From NCBI GenBank assembly GCA_028641055.1, contig CM054059.1, positions 44,652,477 through 44,716,476 on the forward strand: a stretch of DNA of 64,000 nt. The letters are read 5' to 3'. Of the stretch, positions 1 through 11,900 are shown in pieces; within the stretch, counting starts at the first letter, position 1; each line of letters starts with the position of its first letter. Under the pieces are notes generated by a model that saw only the letters and a program-made list of their open reading frames with translations, made no database searches and had not been told where the DNA came from. The position numbers were made by a program, and so were the translations under genes. Origin of the DNA: Alopecurus myosuroides (taxonomy: Eukaryota; Streptophyta; Magnoliopsida; Poales; Poaceae).

Positions 1-31
1 CTGTGCTGGTCTTTTATGATTACCAGCAGCT

Positions 32-868
32 TTGAATACTTTCTGTTATTCCATGGATAATACGGCCTATTTGAACTTGGATTGGATTGTTTTTTATTGG
101 AATGTGAGAGGCCTCAATGATAAATCTAAAAGAGAAGCAGTCTATAATAAAATTGAGGAAAGTCAGGCTTCTGTAATTTGCTTACAGGAGACTAAATGCC
201 AGGATTTTGACCATTCCTTTATTAGGTCGTTCTGTCCTAAAAGGTTTAATCAATTTGCTTTTTCTCCCTCTGTTGGAGCTTCTGGAGGTTTAATTGTGCT
301 ATGGAATAGTTCCATTTTCAATGGAGAATTGTTAGAAGTTCATCGTTCTGCCATTCACATTAAATTCACATCCATTCACGATTCAGTTTCTTGGAATTTG
401 GTGAATGTTTATGGCCCTTGCAAGGGGGTGGAAAGAGAAGAATTTATTAACTGGTTATATAATCTTTCCATTCCTATCCATCAGAACTGGATGATTCTTG
501 GTGATTTTCATTTCATTAGATCACTGGATAATAGAAATAAACCGGGGGCTGACCTTAATGATATGTTTATCTTTAATGATGTCATCAGCCATCTGGGTTT
601 ATTGGAATTGCCTGTTAAAGGTAGAAATTTCACTTGGTCCAATATGCAAAGTGATCCTCTTTTGGTCCAACTAGATTGGTTTTTTACTTCATGTCAGTGG
701 ACACTGGATTTTCCTAATACTATGGTGTTACCCATGTCAAAAATCACTTCTGACCACTTGCCTTGCTCTGTTAAAATTGGAACAAACATTCCAAAGGCAA
801 AGATCTTTCGGTTTGAAAATCATTGGGTTAATCAACCTGGTTCCATTGACCTTGTGACTAAGATTTGA
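32..868 (+). pseudogene. LINE endonuclease domain (EEP fold)
   Basis: About 278 codons encode the endonuclease/exonuclease/phosphatase domain that nicks target DNA for target-primed reverse transcription. Visible motifs in order are WNVRGLND, ICLQETK, GGLIVLWN, LVNVYGP, WMILGDFH, RNFTWSN, QLDWF and SDHLP. In the family the GDFN and RLDRF motifs are usual; here N is H, and R..R is Q..W, so catalysis is probably lost, although the SDH triad end is kept. The first in-frame codon shown is a TTG and the real protein starts outside the window. The frame ends in a stop at 866-868, and the homologous protein continues in another frame just downstream. Confidence 0.88.
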
Positions 869-3649
869 ATACTCCAGTTATGGCCAAATCAATTACCTCC
901 AAAATCACTGCTAAATTAAAGAATCTTAGATATGCTTTGAAGTATTGGGGAAGGAATTTATCTCAACTAAAGATTCTTATTGAAATGAGTAGTAAAGTGA
1001 TCTTGTTCCTGGACCAATTGGAGGATGTGAGGAAGTTGAGTGTTCCTGAATTTAATTTCAGACTTATTGTTAAAAAGCATATCAAAAATTTGCTTGCTTT
1101 ATAGTCTGATTACTGGAAGCAACGATGTACTATTCGATGGGCTAAGCTTTCTGGTGAAAATACTAAATACTTCCATGCCAGAGCCACTGAGAGGTTTAGG
1201 CGAAATTCTATTCCATCCATCTCAGATGCTTCCGGGAATTTGTTGGTGGATCATATGGACAAAGCTGCTGCTTTTTGGTCCTGTTTTAAGAACAGAATGG
1301 GTGTCTCCTGCCCACCCATGACTGATACTGATTTGTCTGTTTTCTTGCCTGTGGTTGAGGGTTTAGAGATTCTGGCTAATCCCTTCACTGTTGAGGAGAT
1401 TGAGGGTGTTGTAAAACACCTAAAACCTGATCGTGCGCCTGGCCCAGATGGCTTTACAGGGCTATTTATTAAACACTGTTGGAGTATAATAAAAGAGGAT
1501 TTTATCAAACTATGCAATGAATTTCACAGTGCTAAGATCTCTTTGGAGAGTATTAATGGCTCTTTCATTACTCTTATTCCAAAGATTAATTCTCCTGAGA
1601 CAGTGAATGATTTCAGACCTATTTCTCTGACCAATACTTGTTTGAAATTTATCACTAAAATTCTGGCTAATCGTTTCGAAGATAAAATCTTTGGATGCAT
1701 CCATGCTAATCAATATGGTTTCATCAAATCCAGAACTATTCAAGATTGTCTGGCCTGGTGTTTTGAATACATTTACCTAGTGTAAACAGTCTAAGCAGAA
1801 AGTGGTGATTTTCAAGATTGATTTTGAGAAAGCTTTCGATACCATTGAGCACTCTGCTATTCTGCAAATTTTGAGATTTAAGGGATTCCCTCCCTTAGTG
1901 ATAAAATGGGTCAAGGAAATTCTAGCCTCTGGATCATCGTCGGTTCTGTTAAATGGTGTTCCTGGCAAGCCTTTTGTCTGCAAAAGAGGTGTCAGGCAGG
2001 GTGATCCATTGTCACCAATTCTATATGTGTTGGGTGGGGATCTGCTGCAAAGTATTGTTAATTTGGCCCTAAGAGAGGGAAGACTCCGGTTGCCAATTCC
2101 AATAGGTGGAGATTTTCCTATTGTTCAATATGCTGATGACACTTTAGTCATATTACCTGCTGAATCGGCACAATTGTTGGTAGATCTGCTTAACCTTTAT
2201 GCTCATATCACTGGGTTAAAGGTGAATTATAACAAGTCTTCTATGATACCGATCAATCTATCACAGCAGGAAACTGTTGATCTGGCTTCTGTTCTGGATT
2301 GTACTGTGGCCTCTATGCCCTTTACATACTTAGGCTTGCCCATGGGAACCACAAAACCAACTATCAAGGATTTTGCACCACTAATTGACAGAATTGAGAG
2401 GAGACTTTCTGCTACAGTCTCATTTCTTTCTTATGGGGATAGTTTGGTTCTTGTGAATTCGGTTCTATCCTCCTTGCCCTCATATTACATGTGCACACTT
2501 GTAATACCTAAAGGTGTCATTGACATAATTGATAAAGCAAGGAGGAGATGCTTATGGAGGAAGGACAAAAATAAGCAAAGAGTGAATTCTTTAGCTGCTT
2601 GGGATATGGTATGCAGGCCCAAAAACAAAGGAGGTTTAGGGATCATCAATCTTCAGATTCAAAATAGAGCTCTACTACTGAAATTCTTGGCAAAATTCTA
2701 TAACTCTATGGATATCCCTTGGGTCCATTTAGTCAAGAATGCCTATTATTTCCAGTCAGTACCACATGCTGTGACTTCCTGTGGTTCTTTCTGGTGGAGA
2801 GGTGTTATGCAACTAGCTGATACTTGGTGCTCTTTATCTTCTTGCATTATGGGAAATGGATTTACTGGGCTTTTCTGGAAAGATTCGTGGATAGGACAAC
2901 CTTTGGCACTAAAATTCCCGAGATTATTCTCCTTTGCCAAGGATCCTTTGTCCTCAGTAAGAGATTTATTAATGATGACAGATCTCTCGGATGCTTTTCA
3001 TTTGCCGTTTTCAAATGAAGCTTTCCAGGAGTATACTGATCTGCTAGTCATTGTGGCTAATGTTCAGTTGACTGACAGTGAGGACAGTTGGAGATGCAAT
3101 TTCAATAAAGGGGTATATACCTCAAGTAAATTCTACCAACTACAATTTGCTCATTTGCCTCCTGATGGGCCTGCAAAATGGATCTGGAAATCCAAATGCA
3201 TGTCAAAGCATAAATTCTTTGCTTGGTTGATTCTCAAGGATAGGATTAATACAAAGGATATGATCAAACGAAGGAACTGGAAGATTGAAGGCACTGATCA
3301 CTGTGTTCTTTGTTGCACACATTGCCATGAGGATTGGATCCATCTGTTCTTTCAATGTGTTTTTAGCTCTCGGATTTGGAACTATTTGCAAATCAGCTGG
3401 AGTGATAACACACTTGTGCAAAATCTTACGCTTGCAAAAAAGTCTTTCAAAGGACCTTGTTTCACTGAGATAGTGATTCTTGCATGCTGGAATATTTGGA
3501 AGCAGAGGAATGGAGTCATTTTTAAATCGGAAAGACATTCCTTTATGGGATGGAAAGTGGGCTTCTTGTTAGATCTCCTTATGCTTAAGCATAGGTTGAG
3601 TGCTTCTGTGGCTGCTGACTTAGCTTTATGGATTAATTCCCTAAATTAG
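865..3649 (+). pseudogene. LINE reverse transcriptase and zinc-binding C-terminus, broken
   Basis: Homology runs in frame 1 from 865 to about 1785 and then in frame 2 to 3649. Frame 1 holds the linker, an amber codon at 1102-1104 where family members usually have Gln before SDYWKQR, and RT blocks APGPDGF, LIPKI and FRPISL. Frame 2 holds motif A (KIDFEKAFD), the RQGDPLSP block, motif C YADDT with both catalytic Asp, the GLPMG block, and a zf-RVT type C-terminus with WKSKCMSKHKFFAWL and Cys/His spacing around 3295-3355. A one-base shift near 1780-1790 separates the frames. The RT active site itself looks intact, so decay is recent to moderate. Confidence 0.9.
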
Positions 3650-3744
3650 ATAGACTGGGATAGACTGCCTTAGTCTATTCCATGTATATTTGTACATATC
3701 TGTAACTGTAACACTCTTGGTTGGCAATAAAGGGTTGTGGGGGA

Positions 3745-3749
3745 CTCCC
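3745..3749. repeat. Target site duplication, left copy (CTCCC)
   Basis: CTCCC directly precedes the first LTR (TGTAACACC). The identical CTCCC follows the last LTR (GTCACA) at 24235-24239. A 5 bp duplication is the normal size for gypsy integrases. It shows that the whole multi-LTR block sits in one insertion site. Confidence 0.92.
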
Positions 3750-6700
3750 TGTAACACCTGGGGTGTTACCCCAATAGGAAGTTGTTTGTTTTCTTTTGCT
3801 TGCATCACAGGCATCACATGAGCATTGCATTCTGTTTTCAAAAAAACAAATCAAAATTCAAAACAATTTAAACTTTCACCCCTTGTTCCAAAATTTCCAA
3901 TTTCAAAATTGCAAGCTAAACCACTCATTTGTTTTTCAATAGTTTGAAGTTGTTTTAATCAAATTGCCTGCTAAATAAAATTTTCCCTTTTGTTAAAACC
4001 CTAATGGCAAATTCAAATATTCAAAAGCAAATCAATCCTACTTATCATATTTCAATATGGGTTTAAAAATTAAAATTTTGCAAACAAATTAAATTAAATA
4101 ATGCTTGCAAAATTTCTTGAGCTTATTAAATAAAATTTGTTTATTTCCACAATTCCCAAAATCAAACCTTATTTGAAATTCAACTAACCATTTAAAATCA
4201 AACTAATATTCCCAATTTTGGAAATCAAAAACAACCTTGCTTTCACTCATTGTTTTGCAACTTAATAAAATTTAATTATCAAAATCAAAACCCCAAACTC
4301 TATTGGGAAAATTCAACTAAAAACTTTAATTCAAATTAAAATTACAAACTTGTGAAATAATGTTAACATTGTTTTAAGTTTCTGTTTTGAAAATTAACAC
4401 CAATAATCCATAAAAAGAAAAACCCTATTCCTTTTTTATCCCTCTATTCCTCTTTTAACCTTTACAAAAAAAAAGGGAAAAGAAATCCAAAGGAGAGGGA
4501 AGCAGCCCACCCCATCCTCTTTCCCCCCAAGCCCATTTCTTTTTTTCTTCTGGCCCATACCCTTCTGTTGTCGTCTTCCTCCCCCCTGTACGACTCCATC
4601 TCCTCCCTCTGATCAACCTCCACCTCCACCCGATGCTTGCCGTACTTGCTCCACCTCTCCATAAAATCCATCACCCTACCCTCTGCCTCACCTAAACCCT
4701 AGACCTCTAGCCCCAGCCGCCGCCAATTCCCCTTTCTCTCCCTCCTCATATAACTGCCCCCTGCTCCTCTGTATTTCTCCACCATCACCGGTACGGCATG
4801 GTCGCTGCTGGACCTTCACGGGGACGCCACGGCCACCGCGAGGCTCCTCTGTTCCTGGGAATGGGTTCCCCACGCTCCCACCTTCGTCGTCGCGGGAGAT
4901 CGGCGCCGGAGCCGCGCTAGGGAGGGGCTGCGCTTCCACGTTCTCCGGCGAGCTCCCTGCCGCTGCCACCTTTTTCGCCTCCAGCAGAACAGCTCGTCGT
5001 CGCCGCTCCTCCTTCCACGACGCCACCCCGTGGTGAGCGCTCCTTCCCGGCCTAGGCCCACTCCTCCCTCTTGCTCTGTGATGTATGGCCGCACCCCATT
5101 GCCTCGCCGTCGCTCGGTTCTGGTCGCCGTCGCTCGGATTTCTGAAACCTGACGAGGTGTTCGAGCCTGTGTGCGAAATTCAGTTAAACACCGAGAACCA
5201 CACCTCTTCTTTCGTCAGTCATCTGAACCAACACGACCGTGACAGTAGCGTAGTGGTTCCGTTCCCTTCCGCGTAGCGCAGAGACCCGGGATCGATTCCC
5301 CGCGGGCGCGATAAGCCACCCCTTTTTGTGAATTAATCAGCGCCACCCCCCAGGGCCCACCCGTCATACACCGCGGTGCCCTGTCACCTTCCACCGCGCT
5401 CCACTGTGGCGCCACCCTTGCGTGGCCCCACTGGTCAGCCAGTGTGGGTAGCCCAGCCACGGTGCAAAGGGTTCAATCCCCTGTTTTCTTTTTTTTTCCA
5501 GAAATGCTTAATAACCCTCAAAATTCAACTGGCTATAATTTCTAATTCATAAATCCAAATAATACAAACTTTATATGTATTCCACTCCAAATTTTCTGTA
5601 CTTTCTAAATATGCAATTTGTTTTCTGTGTTGCACATTTCAAAATTGTTTCAAATTTCAAATTCAAACCAATCCTCTTAATTTTGGTTAATTCCATAAGT
5701 AATTAATACTTAATTCAAATAAAACAAATAAAATATGTTTTTCAGTCCAAATTCAATGTACTTTCTGTTTATCAACTTTGTTTTGCAATTTGGGCAATTA
5801 AAATTAATGTTATTTAATAATCCTTAAACATGACCAATTAAATGGCATAATTAATAACTTTCAAATGTTTGCTCCAAATTAAATACCCAAAACATGAATT
5901 TCATCCAAAATCACATGCCACACTTGAATATCAACTTTGTTTTCTGGTTTGCCACATTAAAATTGAATAATTGTTCCATCTCTTATTTAATGCAATTAAA
6001 TTGGTAACCTGCTTAATTAAATCATTTGAAATTGTTTTCCAACAAACTAAATATGTTTTCCATGCCAAATTGAACCACCTAATCAAATATAAACTTTGTT
6101 TCCTGTTTTGAATAATTAAAAGTGGTTAAATAATTTAAGCCTTGTTTAATTCATTTAAAATTGCTGAATTAATAACTTGCTCAAATTAAATTATTTTTGA
6201 ACTAATAAAATATGTTTTCAGACCAGAAAAACATAACCTTTTTCAAATAGGAATTTGAATTTATGTTTTGAACAAATAAAATTCAATTAATATTCAAACT
6301 TGAATTAAATTCAATTAAAACTTGTTTAATCTTGTTTAATTCATAATTAAATCCTTGTAATTCCTTTTTCAATAATTGAAACATGTAATCCACCTAAAAT
6401 TTTGTGTTCTAATCAAATATGAACTTTGTTATCTGTTTTGAACAATTTAACTTGATGAAAACAACAAATGCTTGTGTGACACCTTTGAGTAACCAAAAAT
6501 TCCAAAACTTAATAAGTGAATTTCAAAATGGGTAAACCTTATTTCCAATTGGTTCTATTGTTGTTATTTTTCTGTTTTCATCATCCATGCATCATACTAA
6601 TCCACCTTCACATGTTGATTAGTTGGAAAACAAATAATCTAACCAAAATTCATGGGCTTTTCATATGCAACTCAAATTGCATATGGGTCCATTTAAACAT

Positions 6701-8491
6701 GTTATCATGTCAACTAGTTTATTTCTATGCATCCATTAAATTGTCATGCATCCATATCTTGATCATGCTGGATCTTTTGCCGTAGTAGTAATTGTTGCAT
6801 CCGGTGTTTGTTCGAGGTTCGTTGCTTCTTCCCGGATAGGACGTTGAGATGATGTGAGCAACGACAAGTTCTGTGGATGTACCTCTACCTGCTGGATTCC
6901 AGGCAAGTATACTCACTTGCTGCCAAATGGCTACCTTTCATCACTTGCTACCGATTCTTTCCGTTGTTCTTATTCTAGCCTGTTGATTCGATGCTTGTGT
7001 CTCGATCCTATTATATGTTACCTTGCAGCCATGATATAGCCTTTCCTTCCACTTCCTATTAACTGTTGCTTGTTTACCTTGTTAGCCCTCGTGTCGTAGT
7101 TGCATGCTTAGATTTGTTTGTGCTCGAGTCTTGTTATCCTTTGTCGTATCACCTGTTTAGTTGATAGCTGGGTTTCAATTCAATCAACAACATGTTAATC
7201 TTTTGGGTAATAATAATTTGATGATAAGGCACCGGCAGGAGGCCCGGCGTGGTTTTGAGGCCTGCTAGTGTCGACCCTAATAGGAAAAGGGTCTTGTCTA
7301 CTGATCCATGTTGAGCGCACTAACCGCATGTGGGAAGCGAGTATGGGCGCCCCCCTCAATTTGACTCGATTCGCATCTCGTCCAAATCGCCACACTTAGT
7401 TCGGGCTTTCCATTTGATGCACGCATATGCAGGTACGAACCCTTGGCGCCAGGGTGGAACTTTTGTAGTCGGCATTTAGGGCGGCGTGGTCTTCCAGTGC
7501 TATGAGGGTCCCCTTTTCTTCGTGGGGCTCGATTAGCCGCGCACGCACAGCACGTGGTGCTTTGGGCTTGATGCGAAGCAGAGTTGGGTTGTGTTGAGTA
7601 CCTCGCTTGGTGGGTTGATCCCCCGTCTGGCGGGTTATTCTTACGTGTACGGCCAAATTGGTGCACCCCTGCAGGGTTAAATCTTCTCGAGAAGCCGTGT
7701 TTTCCGCGGTTATGGTTGACTTGGTGAAAGTACTGGCTAACAAGTACTCAGAACAACTTACACCTAACTAATGATACTTGACTAGTAATAGTCTGATTGA
7801 CACAATAACTTGATCCATCCTTAATCCAACAGTGTGAGTTATCCTTGGGTTGCTTCCTTAGTAGGGGGTGACATTGGATGGGTTTGTTTGGTGGTTAGCT
7901 GTAGTTGGTTACGATACGCTATCTTATCCCCCTCTTTTAGCCGGATGTTGTATTGAGTGTCTGTAGTTGGTTAGTGCAGCCCGCTGTCGCTTATTTGCAA
8001 TAACCCCTTCCCTTCCGTTGATCCCCAAGTATTTGTATCTTGTGATGACTGGCTACGCCGGTATCTTGTGAGTATGGTTTATCCACTTGCCAGTACTTAA
8101 CCGTACTGACCCACGAATCTCTTTCGTGGCTGCATATTCAACATTGCAGTCAACAGGTTTGAAGTCTGATGACGTTAGCTTGGGAATCCCTCCGGCTTGG
8201 CCTGGGCAGGGATTGGACGCTCTCGGTTATCTTCAGGACTCTTAGTCCAATTTGTATCTTGTCCGTAGTCGGACGTTATGTTGTTTCTTCCACTGTTATT
8301 TGGATCTTTGTATTGTATCAGTTGTATCCTTGGCTCGTTTGAGTCATCTTGTATATATCCTTTCTGTTGTTGTTGTGGATTATTCGTGACTATTGTAATG
8401 TTATCACAAGTGGCAACCTGGAATCGGTTATTATGTGGATTTTTGGCGGGAATGCTGAAATCTGCATAGTGCCCGATCCCGGGCTGTCACA
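3750..8491 (+). repeat. LTR 1 of the array
   Basis: 4742 bp from TGTAAC to GTCACA. It has an A/T-rich first 700 bp, a GC-rich block around 4480-5470 and a long A/T-rich centre. The last 1.7 kb is balanced and contains the segment with GGCACCGGCAGGAGG. Variants private to its 5' half are AATATTCAAAAGC near 4016 (others AAAAATTC), CATCACCC near 4670 (others CACCACCC), GAGCTCCC near 4950 and ATTAAAATTG near 5956. Its 3' half matches LTR 2. It is followed by the PBS at 8494. Confidence 0.88.
5239..5311 (+). other. tRNA-like Pol III A and B boxes inside each LTR
   Basis: TAGCGTAGTGG at 5246-5256 fits the A-box consensus TRGYNNARNGG. GATCGATTC at 5290-5298 fits the B-box consensus GWTCRANNC. Their start-to-start distance is 44 bp, as in real tRNA genes. 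The pair recurs in LTR 2 (10496 and 10540), LTR 3 (15745 and 15789) and LTR 4 (20992 and 21036) with the same spacing. A second B-box-like GTTCAATCC (5471-5479) is followed by a T-rich run near 5484-5497 that could end Pol III transcription. The acceptor stem does not pair well, so this is not a functional tRNA. A tRNA-derived SINE remnant is the simplest reading. Confidence 0.5.
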
Positions 8492-8991
8492 AATGGTATC
8501 AGAGCCTTGGTTCCGATTCCCGATATTGTTTCGATACGAATGGTTATCGAAGCAACGGGTCCGCAAAGCCTGTAGGTTAACCTCGCTAACGGTCGTTGTT
8601 TCTAGAGTGTCGAAAACTATTTCTGCTAAACTATTTTGGAAAACAACTCAATAGGATTCTTGTTTTCTCCTCATCTCTATTCTATTTCCCCTCCCATCTT
8701 ATTTGTTTTGGAGTCCCCCCCCCCTTGTCTATCTTTCAAAGTGTTAGGATCCTACGTGGGTGGACGTTTTCTGAGCCTTTAACCTAGTAGGTTCGATCAT
8801 CGGAAGATTCCTGGTGGAAGAACATCGTCGTCGCTCCGAGCAAGAATCCCTTGTTAGTGGTGTCGAGAAGCCCTTGTTAGTGGTGTCGAGGAGATCAACT
8901 GGAAGCACGAAGAATCGATAGTCGAACTTCTTTCCCCTCCCGGGTTAGCAGGTGGATTGCGAGGGCGCAATCCCTTGTTAGTGGTGTCGTC
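8492..8991 (+). other. Internal segment 1 with initiator-Met PBS
   Basis: 500 bp between LTR 1 and LTR 2. TGGTATCAGAGCC starts at 8494, two bases after the LTR, as expected for a minus-strand primer site. The rest is leader-like sequence. It contains three copies of CCCTTGTTAGTGGTGTCG at 8848, 8871 and 8972; the last ends two bases before LTR 2. No polypurine tract precedes LTR 2, so this is a leader fused to an LTR, not a full internal domain. Confidence 0.85.
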
Positions 8992-11900
8992 TGTAACACC
9001 TGGGGTGTTACCCCAATAGGAAGTTGTTTGTTTTCTTTTGCTTGCATCACAGGAATCACATGAGCATTGCATTCTGTTTTCAAAAAAAAAAAACAAATCA
9101 AAATTCAAAACAATTTAAACTTTCACCCCTTGTTCCAAAATTTCCAATTTCAAAATTGCAAGCTAAACCACTCATTTGCTTTTCAATAGTTTGAAGTTGT
9201 TTTAATCAAATTGCCTGCTAAATAAAATTTTCCCTTTTGTTAAAACCCTAATGGCAAATTCAAAAATTCAAAAGCAAATCAATCCTACTTATCATATTTC
9301 AATATGGGTTTAAAAATTAAAATTTTGCAAACAAATTAAATTAAATAATGCTTGCAAAATTTCTTGAGCTTATTAAAATAAAATTTGTTTATTTCCACAA
9401 TTCCCAAAATCAAACCTTATTTGAAATTCAACTAACCATTTAAAATCAAACTAATATTCCCAATTTTGGAAATCAAAAACAACCTTGCTTTCACTCATTG
9501 TTTTGCAACTTAATAAAATTTAATTATCAAAATCAAAACCCCAAACTCTATTGGGAAAATTCAACTAAAAACTTTAATTCAAATTAAAATTACAAACTTG
9601 TGAAATAATGTTAACATTGTTTTAAGTTTCTGTTTTGAAAATTAACACCAATAATCCGTAAAAAGAAAAACCCCTATTCCTTTTCTATCCCTCTATTCCT
9701 CTTTTAACCTTTACAAAAAAAAAGGGAAAAGAAATCCAAAGGAGAGGGAAGCAGCCCACCCCATCCTCTTTCCCCCCAAGACCATTTCTTTTTTTCTTCT
9801 GGCCCATACCCTTCTGTTGTCGTCTTCCTCCCCCCTGTACGACTCCATCTCCTCCCTCTGATCAACCTCCACCTCCACCCGATGCATGCCGTACTTGCTC
9901 CACCTTTCCATAAAATCCACCACCCTACCCTCTGCCTCACCTAAACCCTAGACCTCTAGCCCCAGCCGCCGCCAATTCCCCTCTCTCTCCCTCCTCATCT
10001 AACTGCCCCCTGCTCCTCTGTATTTCTCCACCATCACCGGTACGGCATGGTCGCTGCTGGACCTTCACGGGGACGCCACGGCCACCGCGAGGCTCCTCTG
10101 TTCCTGGGAATGGGTTCCCCACGCTCCCACCTTCGTCGTCGCGGGAGATCGGCGCCGGAGCCGCGCTAGGGAGGGGCTGCGCTTCCACGTTCTCCGGCGA
10201 GCCCCCCTGCCGCTGCCACCTTTTTCGCCTCCAGCAGAACAGCTCGTCGTCACCGCTCCTCCTTCCACGACGCCACCCTGTGGTGAGCGCTCCTTCCCGG
10301 CCTAGGCCCACTCCTCCCTCTTGCTCTGTGATGTATGGACGCACCCCATCGCCTCGCCGTCGCTCGGTTCTGGTCGCCGTCGCTCGGATTGCTGAAACCT
10401 GACGAGGTGTTCGAGCCTGTGTGCGAAATTCAGTTAAACACCGAGAACCACACCTCTTCTTTCGTCAGTCATCTGAACCAACACGACCGTAACAGTAGCG
10501 TAGTGGTTCCGTTCCCTTCCGCGTAGCGCAGAGACCCGGGATCGATTCCCCGCGGGCGCGATAAGCCACCCCTTTTTGTGAATTAATCAGCGCCACCCCC
10601 CAGGGCCCACCCGTCATACACCGCGGTGCCCTGTCACCTTCCACCGCGCTCCACTGTGGCGCCACCCTGGCGTGGCCCCACTGGTCAGCCAGTGTGGGTA
10701 GCCCAGCCACGGTGCAAAGGGTTCAATCCCCTGTTTTCTTTTTTTTTCCAGAAATGCTTAATAACCCTCAAAATTCAACTGGCTATAATTTCTAATTCAT
10801 AAATCCAAATAATACAAACTTTATATGTATTCCACTCCAAATTTTCTGTACTTTCTAAATATGCAATTTGTTTTCTGTGTTGCACATTTCAAAATTGTTT
10901 CAAATTTCAAATTCAAACCAATCCTCTTAATTTTGGTTAATTCCATAAGTAATTAATACTTAATTCAAATAAAACAAATAAAATATGTTTTTCAGTCCAA
11001 ATTCAATGTACTTTCTGTTTATCAACTTTGTTTTGCAATTTGGGCAATTAAAATTAATGTTATTTAATAATCCTTAAACATGACCAATTAAATGGCATAA
11101 TTAATAACTTTCAAATGTTTGCTCCAAATTAAATACCCAAAACATGAATTTCATCCAAAATCACATGCCACACTTGAATATCAACTTTGTTTTCTGGTTT
11201 GCCACATTTAAATTGAATAATTGTTCCATCTCTTATTTAATGCAATTAAATTGGTAACCTGCTTAATTAAATCATTTGAAATTGTTTTCCAACAAACTAA
11301 ATATGTTTTCCATGCCAAATTGAACCACCTAATCAAATATAAACTTTGTTTCCTGTTTTGAATAATTAAAAGTGGTTAAATAATTTAAGCCTTGTTTAAT
11401 TCATTTAAAATTGCTGAATTAATAACTTGCTCAAATTAAATTATTTTTGAACTAATAAAATATGTTTTCAGACCAGAAAAACATAACCTTTTTCAAATAG
11501 GAATTTGAATTTATGTTTTGAACAAATAAAATTCAATTAATATTCAAACTTGAATTAAATTCAATTAAAACTTGTTTAATCTTGTTTAATTCATAATTAA
11601 ATCCTTGTAATTCCTTTTTCAATAATTGAAACATGTAATCCACCTAAAATTTTGTGTTCTAATCAAATATGAACTTTGTTATCTGTTTTGAACAATTTAA
11701 CTTGATGAAAACAACAAATGCTTGTGTGACACCTTTGAGTAACCAAAAATTCCAAAACTTAATAAGTGAATTTCAAAATGGGTAAACCTTATTTCCAATT
11801 GGTTCTATTGTTGTTATTTTTCTGTTTTCATCATCCATGCATCATACTAATCCACCTTCACATGTTGATTAGTTGGAAAACAAATAATCTAACCAAAATT

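Larger units (their letters stand above)
1..3749 (+). mobile_element. L1-type LINE, 5' truncated by window, 3' UTR split
   Basis: This is the coding part of a plant L1-like non-LTR retrotransposon: apurinic-type endonuclease, reverse transcriptase and C-terminal zinc-binding region, in order. The 3' UTR after 3649 (with an AATAAA-like element near 3726) is interrupted at 3749 by the LTR array. The missing tail with an A-run resumes at 24240. The start lies left of the window. Two frame changes and an amber codon show that it is dead. Confidence 0.9.

Noticed and set aside
5239..5311. A functional tRNA gene
   Set aside because: A and B boxes and spacing fit, but acceptor and anticodon arms do not pair.
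7195..7743. Antisense ORFs of 66-122 codons repeated in every LTR unit (for example 7396-7743 and its copies 12646, 17893, 23139)
   Set aside because: They recur because the DNA is repeated, have no family signature and overlap each other; treated as chance frames.
8848..8989. CRISPR-like array from the three 18 bp repeats
   Set aside because: Plant retroelement context, uneven spacing and only three copies; a local duplication.
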